Assembly: GCF_035712445.1 (NCBI RefSeq)
Contig: NZ_DASTAT010000036.1
Location: forward strand, 1 to 35,006
Direction of reading: 5' to 3'
DNA: 35,006 nt
DNA from: Oligoflexus sp.
GTDB taxonomy: Bacteria > Bdellovibrionota_B > Oligoflexia > Oligoflexales > Oligoflexaceae
The notes under the pieces were generated by a model. That model was given only the letters and a program-made list of their open reading frames with translations. It was not told the origin of the DNA and ran no database searches. Below are positions 7,968-16,620 of this stretch, piece by piece. How positions within the stretch are numbered: the stretch's first letter is position 1; every line of letters starts with the position of its first letter. Both the position numbers and the translations under genes were made by a program.

Positions 7968-9074
7968 ATGCTTAAGAACCACCATAAGACACGAGCAACA
8001 CAGGACGACATTCGTTGGAAAAAATTTGGACAGGAGATCGAGGCGATCCAGCGTCGCGTGGAGGCGGACCTGGGCGAGAAGGATCGCGAGCATATTCTCC
8101 GTATCAAAAAGCGTTCGAAAACTCTGGAACGGGTGGGACGGGCGTTGATTCATTTCAGTCCAGAACCGATGAGCTTCAGCTTGGGTGTGACAGCGCTTTG
8201 GGCTCATAAGCAGCTCGAAACATCGGAGATCGGGCACATGGCCCTGCATGGCGTCTATGATCGCTTCGTGGATGATCCGAGTCTTCATTCGCGATCCTTT
8301 CAATGGAAGTTCCCGGTGGATGAAGAGGCCTGGCGTTATGCACACAATATTCGGCATCATTCCTTCACCAATGTTGCGGGGAAAGATCCGGATATTCACT
8401 TTGGTATCATCCGCCTGACAGCGGAAACACCGCATCAGTGGTTTCATTACCTTCAGCTGCCGGTCGCGCTTTTTTATGTGATGCCCAACTTTGGTTCGGC
8501 TATCAACACGCATGTCACAGGCCTTTTGGATGTCTATCTGGGCAATGGTCGGAATGATGATTCGGATTTCCTGAAGGATCGTTCCTTTGCATCCATTCGG
8601 GCGGCTCATCGCAAGGCCTTCCGCAAGTGGGTGCCCTATTATGCGGAAAACTATGTTGTCTATCCGGCCCTGGCCGGGCCCTTCTTTTGGAAGGTCATGG
8701 CGGGCAACTGGATGGCGGATAAGATGCGGGATATCTATACGGGGCTGACAGTATTCTGTGGGCATGTGGGGCCGGATCTGAAAAGTTACGAAACAGAGGT
8801 CATTCCGAAAAGTCGCGGCGAGTGGTATCGCATGCAGATCGAATCCTCCCAGAATTTCACGGTCAGCCGCCCGCTGTCGATACTCTGTGGAGCCCTCGAC
8901 TGCCAGATCGAACATCATCTTTTTCCCAAGCTGCCGCCGAATCGTCTGCGCGAGATCCGTGACGACGTCAAGGCCTGCTGCGAACGCCACGGCGTGACCT
9001 ATCGCAGCGACAGCTGGCCGCGGACTTTAAAGCGGGTTTTTCAGCAGATCGCGGTCCTCAGCCGACCGGGTTAA
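7968..9074 (+). CDS. Membrane fatty acid desaturase (front-end-like QxxHH type)
   Basis: This 368-residue integral membrane di-iron desaturase introduces cis double bonds into acyl chains. The three histidine boxes are present: H90-x3-H94 (GHMALHG), HNIRHH (126-131) and QIEHH (313-317). Gln instead of His in the third box is characteristic of the delta-6/delta-5 front-end and linoleoyl-CoA desaturase-like group. Here there is no cytochrome b5 domain, so an external ferredoxin or other donor would be required. The N-terminal 60 residues are basic and soluble. GGAGG precedes the ATG. Divergence from the RRM gene supports a role in membrane fluidity at low temperature; the exact regiospecificity cannot be read from sequence. 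Confidence 0.92.
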   Translation: MLKNHHKTRATQDDIRWKKFGQEIEAIQRRVEADLGEKDREHILRIKKRSKTLERVGRALIHFSPEPMSFSLGVTALWAHKQLETSEIGHMALHGVYDRFVDDPSLHSRSFQWKFPVDEEAWRYAHNIRHHSFTNVAGKDPDIHFGIIRLTAETPHQWFHYLQLPVALFYVMPNFGSAINTHVTGLLDVYLGNGRNDDSDFLKDRSFASIRAAHRKAFRKWVPYYAENYVVYPALAGPFFWKVMAGNWMADKMRDIYTGLTVFCGHVGPDLKSYETEVIPKSRGEWYRMQIESSQNFTVSRPLSILCGALDCQIEHHLFPKLPPNRLREIRDDVKACCERHGVTYRSDSWPRTLKRVFQQIAVLSRPG

Positions 9075-9197
9075 TGGCCCATGGGCTCTATTAGCTAGAC
9101 CGACATAATGTTTGCACTATAAGCTTCGAAGTTTTTTTTCGTTCCTTCGGTCACTGCTGAAAACCTAAGATCAGCAGCAACCAAGGGAGAAATCATT

Positions 9198-9953
9198 ATG
9201 CGTTTCAAGCCTTTCGTCCAGACCGTGTTGACCTTGTCCTTCATGATCGCTGGGGTGGCTCAGGCCAAGTCCCTTCTCAATGTATCCTATGATCCCACCC
9301 GCGAACTTTACCGCGACCTGAACAAGGAATTTGCTGCGGACTGGAAGGCCAAAACAGGCGAATCCCTGGAGATCAACCAATCCCATGGAGGTTCGGGAAA
9401 ACAGGCCCGGGCCATCATCGATGGGTTGGAAGGGGACGTCGCGACCCTGGCACTGGCTTATGATATCGACGAGATCGCGGCCCGCGGCCTGATTGCCAAG
9501 GACTGGCAGGCCAGGCTCCCGCATAAGTCTGCACCTTATACCTCGACCATTGTTTTTCTGGTGCGGAAGGGGAATCCCAAAGGCATCAAGGATTGGAAGG
9601 ATACGATCAAACCTGGGATCGGCGTCATCACACCCAACCCCAAAACGAGTGGCGGCGCGCGCTGGAATTACCTGGCGGCCTGGGGTTATGCTCTGAAGCA
9701 GCCGGGAGGTGATGAAGCCAAAGCCAAGGACTTTGTGCGGGCGCTTTATAAAAATGTGAAGGTTCTCGATTCAGGGGCGCGAGGCGCGACCACAACTTTT
9801 GTGGAGCGCGGAATCGGTGATGTGCTCTTGACCTGGGAAAATTAAGCGTTTTTGGCCATCAAAGAACTCGGCCCGGACAAGGTTGAGATCGTGGTTCCAA
9901 GCAAGTCGGGCGGAAAGCTGGATCAGATTCTGAATGCTGTCGGCTTGCAATGA
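9198..9953 (+). pseudogene. sbp: Sulfate ABC transporter substrate-binding protein, decayed
   Basis: The frame starts with a good ribosome site (AAGGGAG) and a signal peptide ending AQA. It then gives a textbook periplasmic sulfate-binding protein through [20 protein letters not shown] and GARGATTTF to LLTWEN. There a TAA (9843-9845) stands where the family has Glu (WENEAFLA). The same frame continues with AFLAIKELGPDKVEIVVPS and then jumps to SGGKLDQI before TGA at 9951-9953. The family normally has roughly 70 more residues between VVPS and the terminal GG-x-FDQI, so a nonsense mutation and an internal in-frame deletion have both occurred. No cysT/W/A permease genes accompany it. The truncated 215-residue product would lack much of the second lobe. 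Confidence 0.88.
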
Positions 9954-9982
9954 CCTTTGTTTAGATTGTTAATCTGTGGGAG

Positions 9983-10008
9983 CCCCGTCTGCCGTTAGGC
10001 AGGCGGGG
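9983..10008 (+). terminator. Strong hairpin after the sbp remnant
   Basis: An 11-bp stem (9983-9993 with 9998-10008, loop GTTA, one G-T pair) follows the pseudogene. No T-run follows, so intrinsic termination would be weak; it may stabilise the 3' end instead. Confidence 0.45.
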
Positions 10009-10138
10009 TAGTTAGGTGGACAGCCCCACGTGAGGCTTCAGTCCCTGCCGTCTTGTCACTCACGCTGATGAGGTGGAGAAGCTTGGGGATGCTGCCCTCT
10101 TGAATTCCGTCTATATTGGATAGGTTTCCCGTGCCGTA

Positions 10139-12049
10139 TTGAACGAGGCCCGTTTGAAGCCCATCCGCAGTGCACTCATCATTTTCTTCTGCTGGCTTGC
10201 CACCATTCTCCCAGCCCGTGCCCTTGCTTTATCTGTTTCCCCGAACAGCATCGTTCTCAGCGACCAACTTCAACTCGTAAAACTTCATCCGTACGCCTAC
10301 TTCGTCGACACCAGCCGGCAGTTGACTGCGGCCGACATTGCGCAGCGATTTATTCGGGGGGAGTTCAAAGGGCCGAACCATAAGGCTATGACTTTTGGTT
10401 ACACCGACTCTCACTACTGGGTGGCATTTAGTATTCGGAATGACAGCAGCGAAGAGGCTTGGTATTTACTGCCGGGTCACCCACTGCTTGAGACGCAGGT
10501 CTATCGTATCCAGGCTGATCGCACACCTGTACGGCAAGCGTCTCTTGAGGAGCGTTATGCTGTGACTGAAATGAAAGTCCCTCCTCAAACAGAAGCCCAG
10601 TTTCTGGCGCTTGTCACTTCGCGGGTTGCACTCAGCCTCCAATTCGAGCTGATGACGCGTACAGAACTGAGCCGTCGTCTGCAGCAGGAAGCCATGTTCC
10701 TCTCGGCCGTCCTCGGCTGCTTTCTCGCTATGCTTTTCTATAATCTTTTTCTCTACCTTACGCTGCGCGACAAAAATTATCTCTTTTACCTACTTTTTGC
10801 CCTCGTCAACGTCCACTTCGACCTCTTGACCGTTAATTTCCCCAGCGGAATTTGGAACTGGATGGGCTATTCCTGGTGGGACATCATAGGGTACTATCGT
10901 CCTTTGGCCCCGCTCACGGCCTTCATCTTCGCGCGATCTTTTCTGCGGATCCAAGATCATTCCCCTCGTCTGGATCGCTGGATTTTCGCGTATATTATAG
11001 GCCTTTTCCTCCTTATACTCGTGCACAGGATGGTTCCGCACGCCCAGCTTATGAGTGCAACAGACCTCTATTTCCTCGTTGGTGTGTTCTTCCTTCTCTA
11101 TCTGGGCGTCCATAGCCTTATCCAAGGATTCACACCCGCACGTTATTATCTTGCAGGCATCGGCACATTCCTTGTCGGAGTCGCCATCTGCCTCATGCAG
11201 ATGATGGGTTGGCTTCCTGCTCATCCTTTGACGATCAACGCGATCGTTGCCGCCCAGGCTATCGAAATGATTCTCATGTCTCTCGCCCTGGGCGGTCGAT
11301 ACAAACTCATTCAGGAGGAAAGACTGAAGGCTGAGTTTAGCTCGGGTGTGAAAAGCCACCTCCTGCGAACCATCTCTCATGACATCGCCAATCCCCTGGC
11401 CATAGTCAAAGGATACTCTTTCAAGCTGCAGAAAGAGAATCCAGACAGCAAAGCCGTGACGGGTATTGTGCGCGCTGTGGGAATGATCGAGGACATCATG
11501 CGCTTTGTCCAAAAGACGGAATATATGAAACAGGGCATGCACATCGACCTGACAGTCGTGTCCCTCCAGGAGGTCTTTGCGTCCTTGGCCTTTCTCTTCG
11601 AAGGCAAAGCCCAGGAAAAAAAGCTTAACCTGGAGTTTCACCTGGAACACCCGGGTTTGACTGTAAAGGCCGAAAAGACCAGCCTCACGACCGAGATTCT
11701 GGGAAATTTTCTCTCCAATGCCATCAAGTTTTCACCTCCCGGGAAGACCGTGAGGATGGAAGCGCGCGTTCATAGCAAAGAGTACATCATGATTTCCATA
11801 GAAGACCAGGGCGCTGGTATCAGCCCCGAGCAGCTCGAAACACTTTTCGACCCCAGGCATAACCTGAGCAGACCCGGCACAGATGGTGAACAGGGCGTCG
11901 GCTACGGCATGCCCTTGGCCAAAGCGTTCCTCGACGCCTTTGGAGCCACGGTTGAGGTTACCAGCAAAACGGTCCAGGCGGATTCCGTAGCGAGTGGAAC
12001 CGTCTTTCGCATCCTTATCCATGCGGCCCCTCCGCTGCAATCCATGTGA
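10139..12049 (+). CDS. 7TMR-DISM sensor histidine kinase (first of a tandem pair)
   Basis: The protein has about 636 residues. An N-terminal signal or anchor helix (about 11-28) precedes an extracytoplasmic DISMED2-type beta domain (about 45-175, with FGYTDSHYWVAFSIRN). Seven membrane helices (about 186-388) follow, then HisKA with H414 in TISHDIANPL and HATPase with NFLSNAIKFS, EDQGAGIS and GVGYGMPLAKA. The 7TMR-DISM family senses extracellular, often carbohydrate-like, ligands by inference; the ligand here is unknown. No receiver domain is attached. The start is uncertain: TTG at 10139 opens the frame, and a second TTG at 10154 has a GAGG before it. The next kinase follows after 21 bases, so they form one operon. 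Confidence 0.88.
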   Translation: MNEARLKPIRSALIIFFCWLATILPARALALSVSPNSIVLSDQLQLVKLHPYAYFVDTSRQLTAADIAQRFIRGEFKGPNHKAMTFGYTDSHYWVAFSIRNDSSEEAWYLLPGHPLLETQVYRIQADRTPVRQASLEERYAVTEMKVPPQTEAQFLALVTSRVALSLQFELMTRTELSRRLQQEAMFLSAVLGCFLAMLFYNLFLYLTLRDKNYLFYLLFALVNVHFDLLTVNFPSGIWNWMGYSWWDIIGYYRPLAPLTAFIFARSFLRIQDHSPRLDRWIFAYIIGLFLLILVHRMVPHAQLMSATDLYFLVGVFFLLYLGVHSLIQGFTPARYYLAGIGTFLVGVAICLMQMMGWLPAHPLTINAIVAAQAIEMILMSLALGGRYKLIQEERLKAEFSSGVKSHLLRTISHDIANPLAIVKGYSFKLQKENPDSKAVTGIVRAVGMIEDIMRFVQKTEYMKQGMHIDLTVVSLQEVFASLAFLFEGKAQEKKLNLEFHLEHPGLTVKAEKTSLTTEILGNFLSNAIKFSPPGKTVRMEARVHSKEYIMISIEDQGAGISPEQLETLFDPRHNLSRPGTDGEQGVGYGMPLAKAFLDAFGATVEVTSKTVQADSVASGTVFRILIHAAPPLQSM

Positions 12050-12070
12050 ACCCAAAGAAGGAGGCATCTC

Positions 12071-14026
12071 ATGGGTCAGGCCAGTCATTTGAAAAGCCTT
12101 CTGCGAGTTTGCAGGATTCTCAGCGTGATGCTTTTTTCCATGGGCGCATGCGCAAGGATTTCCTTTGCTCAGATGGCTCCGCTTGTGCTCCAGAATCAAT
12201 CCCAGGATGTCAGTGACGCGCTTGTCGTTCTCAGGTCATCGGATCAAAATCCGGAGTGGGCGATCCAGTCACCGGAGACTCTGCTCAAGACTGTCCAAAC
12301 AAGAGGGACGCCCAATCGCAAGTCCTGGGGTTATAGCTCGGACACGCTTTGGCTCGCAGGAAGCTTTCAGAATACCAGCGACCACGCGCAGGAACGTGTG
12401 CTGGCTCTGCCTTTCTCATCGCCGACCGTCGCCGATTTTTATGTCTTCAGCGGGCAAGATGAGCTTCTCAAAACAGTGAGAACCGGAACATTATCTCCGC
12501 TCGAAACGCGGGAGCTCAAACTGAACCTGACGGGAATTCTTCTTGAAATCCCTGCGCATGACACCGTGCACGTTCTCATTCGCCAGCAGTCGCACAGCCT
12601 GCTTGATACGCACTATACCTTAAGGTTGACCCGTGATCATCAGAAGCTCGAATGGATATACCTCGCGGCCTACGGCCTTTATTTCGGGCTGGCCCTGGCT
12701 CTTTTCTTTCATAATCTGAGCCTTTATTTTGCGGTACGGGATAGAGTTTACCTGACCTACCTCGCCTATGTCCTCTGCATCTCGGCAGCCATGCTGTTTT
12801 CATCCGCATACTATTCGCTCTTTTGGTATCGAACACCTGCCTGGCTGCACTTTGCTCCCTATGCAACACCTGCTCTGGCGTGTGTAGGGGCCGCTTTCTT
12901 CTTCTGCGAATTTCTGCATCTCCATCCGAAAACATCCTGGCTTGCGCGTTTCATGATGCTCATCGCCGGCCTGTCCATCCTGAGTGCTGGCGGCTCGATG
13001 GTATGGCCTCAGATTTTTATGCCCTGGAACCCTTTTTTGAATACGGGCGTGCTTGTGGTGGGACTCTGCGGGTGTATCCTGAAGGTAGTGGAGAAGGAGC
13101 GTTATGCCTGGTTCCTGCTGATTGCCATCCTATCGCCGATCCTCACAGTGGGCGCGTATTATATTGGAAACTTCGCCTTTAAAGCCTCTGTGCCTTCCGA
13201 CATCATGTCAGCAGCGTTCGGTTTGGAAATGATCCTGATGTCGGCGGGCTTGTCACAACGCATCCATGAGATTCGTCAGAGGCAGTATCTTTGGGAGTCT
13301 CAGCAGGAGGCGATCATCTATCAGTCGAAGATGAAAGCCCTGAGCGAAATGGCCTCGGGGATGGCTCATGAGATCAATAATCCACTTATGATCATTAGCG
13401 GATACGCGGACGTGATCGACCGCCTCCTGAAGCGCCATCCGCTCGATATCCAGCACATCAGGAATCTCACGGGAAAAATCACAGCGACGGTAGAGCGCAT
13501 CGCCTACATCGTGCAGTCGCTGCGTTCCTTTGCGCGGATGGATGCGGATCTTGCTTTCGAGAAGGTCTCTCTTCAGGAGATCCTGCAGCAGGCGCTCGCC
13601 CTTTTCGAGTCGCGCATTCAGGATGCCGATATCAAGCTTACGATCGAGGTGCCTGAAGAGCCCTGCATGGTCTACGGCCTCAGCAGTCAGCTCATCCAGG
13701 TAGTCTCGACGCTCCTCGATAATGCGATCAGCGCGCTGCGTGGTGCTTCGCATAAGAGCCTGGACGTCCGTCTCGTTTTCAAAAAGGTTGACTCTCATCT
13801 TCGCGCGGTCCTGACCATCCAGGATAGCGGGCACGGCATTCCCCGGGATCTGCAGACTAAAATCTTCCAGCCCTTCTTCACGACCCGGCCCATGGGGGAA
13901 GGCGTTGGTCTGAGTTTAAGCCGGGCGCAAGGGATTGTGAAGTCGTTCAATGGTCAGCTTTACCTCGATTCGGAGGCCCCGGCTACGAGCTTTGTCATGG
14001 AATTGCCTTTGATTGATGTGGCGTGA
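12071..14026 (+). CDS. 7TMR-DISM sensor histidine kinase (second of a tandem pair)
   Basis: This 651-residue protein has the same overall plan as the upstream kinase. It has a signal peptide (about 1-34), a DISMED2-like domain (WGYSSDTLWLAGSFQN near 86-101), seven membrane helices (about 196-395), HisKA with H433 in MAHEINNPL, and HATPase with TLLDNAISAL, IQDSGHGIP and GEGVGLSLS. The AHEINNPL H-box and FQPFFTTRPMGEGVGLSLS G-box are of the NtrB/HPK4-like type, whereas the upstream paralogue has a divergent H-box. The pair may therefore be old and functionally distinct. GGAGG precedes the ATG. No cognate response regulator lies next to them, so the output is likely encoded elsewhere. Confidence 0.92.
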   Translation: MGQASHLKSLLRVCRILSVMLFSMGACARISFAQMAPLVLQNQSQDVSDALVVLRSSDQNPEWAIQSPETLLKTVQTRGTPNRKSWGYSSDTLWLAGSFQNTSDHAQERVLALPFSSPTVADFYVFSGQDELLKTVRTGTLSPLETRELKLNLTGILLEIPAHDTVHVLIRQQSHSLLDTHYTLRLTRDHQKLEWIYLAAYGLYFGLALALFFHNLSLYFAVRDRVYLTYLAYVLCISAAMLFSSAYYSLFWYRTPAWLHFAPYATPALACVGAAFFFCEFLHLHPKTSWLARFMMLIAGLSILSAGGSMVWPQIFMPWNPFLNTGVLVVGLCGCILKVVEKERYAWFLLIAILSPILTVGAYYIGNFAFKASVPSDIMSAAFGLEMILMSAGLSQRIHEIRQRQYLWESQQEAIIYQSKMKALSEMASGMAHEINNPLMIISGYADVIDRLLKRHPLDIQHIRNLTGKITATVERIAYIVQSLRSFARMDADLAFEKVSLQEILQQALALFESRIQDADIKLTIEVPEEPCMVYGLSSQLIQVVSTLLDNAISALRGASHKSLDVRLVFKKVDSHLRAVLTIQDSGHGIPRDLQTKIFQPFFTTRPMGEGVGLSLSRAQGIVKSFNGQLYLDSEAPATSFVMELPLIDVA

Positions 14027-14041
14027 GGATTCGCTGGCGCG

Positions 14042-15819
14042 ATGAGGCCCAGCATGCAGTGGCATCAGAGCCATGTAAACCGAGAGTATGTGGTTGCGGG
14101 GACCTCTGTCTTCACTCAGGACTCGACGAAATGGATCGATATGAATGGGGACGGACTCGCTGATGTCGTCACCAGGGATGACGAGCTGAACTGGTCGGTA
14201 CTGATCAATAAGTCATTTGATGCACTGATAATTCCATCACCTTTGCTGAGCCGATCAAAACGCGATTTCCTTTCCGTGACCTTGACTCGCCCCAAAACGC
14301 TGTGATCGATGTGAATGGGGATCGGAGAGCTGATCTTCTGGTGCAGGATGCACTTGAGGGCAAAGTTTTTGCCTTTGTCAATGAGCTATCGCCTGACGGA
14401 TTTTGGTCGAAGCAGGGAATCCCTGTATTGGGTTTGCCGCCGCAAGCTTCCATCGGCAATCGGATGCAGGGCACCTGGATTGAACGCGGATGGTAAAACG
14501 GATTTTGTTAACTATCACGATGGCGACGAAGTTCAGCTTCATGTGTTCTTCAATAAGAGTAGTGGCAAAGAGCTCCGATTCGAATACATGGGCGAGGTGA
14601 AGATGGCCAATAGGATTCGGGCGACGCCGAGTCTTATCACCTGGGCCGATATCAACGCTGATGGACTTCCCGATCTTCTGCGATTTTACAGCTCCGATGA
14701 GGGGACGGAGCAGCTAGTCGTCTATTTGAATAATGGACGCCTTGGTGTTGAGGCGCCTTACCTTCTGTCCTTGAATGGGTATAGGGGACTGGCGATTCCT
14801 CGATTTGTGGATGTTAATGGAGACGGGCTGCCGGATGCCGTTACGGGTTCGGAGAGCAGTCTCTTGAGCGTTTATCTCAACAATGGTTCGGCTGCCTGGG
14901 CGCGTTATCCTGGTGGGATTGATGCTTCAGTTATGGGGCTGGTGATCGGATTTGATATCGGGGATATCAATGGGAATGGGTCCGCTGACCTTTTGATCTC
15001 GACGGTCGGAAGGAAGGTTTTCGTTTATGACCCCTATTTTGGTCAGGCCACAAAGGCCCCCCATCTCTTGGAGCGGGTTTCTGTTGATACTGGTTTGGAA
15101 GAGCGTTTCAGCTACCAGTCGTCGGCAAAGGGTGATCAGCCAAGGACTGACAGTATGCCGGTAACCATGCAAGTGGTCAGGCGATATGAGGTCTCGGCCG
15201 CGACATTCGGTATTGATGGGCAATATAGGGTGCAACTCACCAAGGCGAGGGATATTGAGGCAAAGCTGCCGAGCTATAACTTCGAGGACAACGAGTTCTC
15301 AGGGTTCAAGCCGGTGACAACGATAGATTATCAGGACCTACCGGTGCCTGCGGTACCGCGGGGGCAGAAGATCGTCTCGACCTACTATACGTCCGAAGAG
15401 GGTTTTACCTGAAAGGCCAGTTGAAGCTGCGGGAAAAGTACATGCTGAGCAAAGGGTCCCTCTTTGCCAAAGAAGTGAATGAATTTGGGACTCGCTCCCT
15501 ATTTAAAGATTCTGATGTTCGTGCTGTCTTTCCGAAGACGCAGGAAACCTGGATGTATGAGGGGGACAAGTTTCAGAAAGTGAGCACGAGCTACTGTACG
15601 GAAATGAAGTTTCCTGAGATGGTGCCTGCGAAGAGAACCATGACAAAGTTTATGAATGATGTTCCTGTGCAGACCACGCTGAGCTTCATGCATGTTGATG
15701 CCAGTAAAGTCGCCACGAAAGGTCTCGCTGACTGGACAATTATCGTGGCGTTTGCTGTGAAGTACGGAAAGTCCTATCGGCGCTATCATGGTCCGAAAGC
15801 GCTCAGGACGGTGATCTAA
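14042..15819 (+). pseudogene. VCBS/FG-GAP repeat, SpvB/Tc-toxin-like protein, multiply frameshifted
   Basis: Six FG-GAP/VCBS calcium-loop repeats (such as DMNGDGLADVV, DVNGDRRADLL, DINADGLPDLL, DVNGDGLPDAV and DINGNGSADLL) are spread over frames that switch three times. The first switch is near 14220-14230. The second is near 14470-14480, between GTWI and LNADGKTDF. The third is in the T-run at 15403-15406, where one extra T restores EEGFYLKGQLKLREKY. The segment HLLERVSVDTGLEERFSYQSSAKGD resembles the region after the beta-propeller in SpvB, TcaC and Rhs-type secreted toxins. No signal peptide or toxin C-terminus is recognisable, so both ends seem lost. The remnant lies 15 bases after the kinase operon. 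It would have been a large secreted polymorphic-toxin-type protein. Confidence 0.8.
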
Positions 15820-15824
15820 ATATT

Positions 15825-16367
15825 TCACTTCACAAGAGCAGCAAACTCAGGCTGCGTCACCGCCTTCTTAATCAGATCCTGAACCGCAGGTCCCAGGGCC
15901 TGCGCAGTCTGATTGCAGGCGGTGATCGCATCGAAGCCGCTTTTGAAGTCGTAGTGCGTCTCGACCGTCATACTCTTCCCATTGCTGGATTCCAGTTCCA
16001 GCGCAAACTCCCACCAGCCGTTAGTTAGAGCAGCGGACGAAGAAAACGCGACCTTGGTCAGATTCCCGCTCAATTTCACGCCTGAGTCGCCGTAGACTTC
16101 GGCGAACTTAAATTCATCATTGAAAGCTTTCCGTACAAACTCGGGGATGGTCATCCCATCCGAAGCCTGAATTGGCCCCATCAGGCGACAGTTGGCATCG
16201 AAAGATCCCGTGGCGTTCAATGCTGAAAGCTGAATCTTGCTGCCGCCATACTTTTTCAACTCCAGATTATTATCAACGGAGATCGAATAACGCGCCGGCG
16301 TCATCGTCGAGCAGGCGCTGGAGAGCAGGACAGTCATGAAGGACAGGGTAAAGATCTTTTTATTCAC
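15825..16367 (-). CDS. Putative lipoprotein of unknown function
   Basis: The 180-residue protein has a type II signal peptide (MNKKIFTLSFMTVLLSSAC, lipidation C19), so it is likely anchored to a membrane facing the periplasm. The mature part shows strand-like segments, including KIQLSALNATGSF, VKLSGNLTKVAFSS and WWEFALELESSNGKSMTVETHYDF. Two further Cys (in DANCRL and TACNQT) could form a disulphide. The pattern of 'sigma' strands followed by ALGPAVQDLIKKAV resembles small lipoproteins that accompany transport or envelope systems, but I do not recognise a specific family. It is convergent with the VCBS pseudogene, with only a few bases between them, and divergent from the deiminase-type lipoprotein gene. 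Confidence 0.75.
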   Translation of the reverse strand: MNKKIFTLSFMTVLLSSACSTMTPARYSISVDNNLELKKYGGSKIQLSALNATGSFDANCRLMGPIQASDGMTIPEFVRKAFNDEFKFAEVYGDSGVKLSGNLTKVAFSSSAALTNGWWEFALELESSNGKSMTVETHYDFKSGFDAITACNQTAQALGPAVQDLIKKAVTQPEFAALVK

Positions 16368-16620
16368 GGCTTACACCTTTAACGGAGGGTTACCGCCTCA
16401 TGACGATGAAGGCTCGTCCTTTATTGCGCGCGAATTCTGTGTAAAGCCAAAGCAGCGCTTCACCATGGTTTATAAGAACGTTCTGTGTGAACAAAGTTCC
16501 CCGTTGCGTGAACCTTTTCGTTTGTAATTCAGAACGAATCATGTGAAAAACCTTGGCCGGCTGGCTAACCAAAGGGTTGAGCCGCAGAGGGGCTGGCATA
16601 ACTGCAACGAAGGACGCCAC

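Noticed and set aside
7911..8990. Minus strand open frame of 359 codons
   Set aside because: Antisense to the desaturase, whose histidine boxes are all on the + strand.
9843..9845. Programmed readthrough or recoding of the TAA in sbp
   Set aside because: TAA is not a selenocysteine codon, no recoding structure is evident, and the additional internal deletion shows that the gene is decaying.
10790..11650. Minus strand open frame of 286 codons
   Set aside because: Antisense to the membrane and HisKA part of the first 7TMR-DISM kinase; no start signal or domain.
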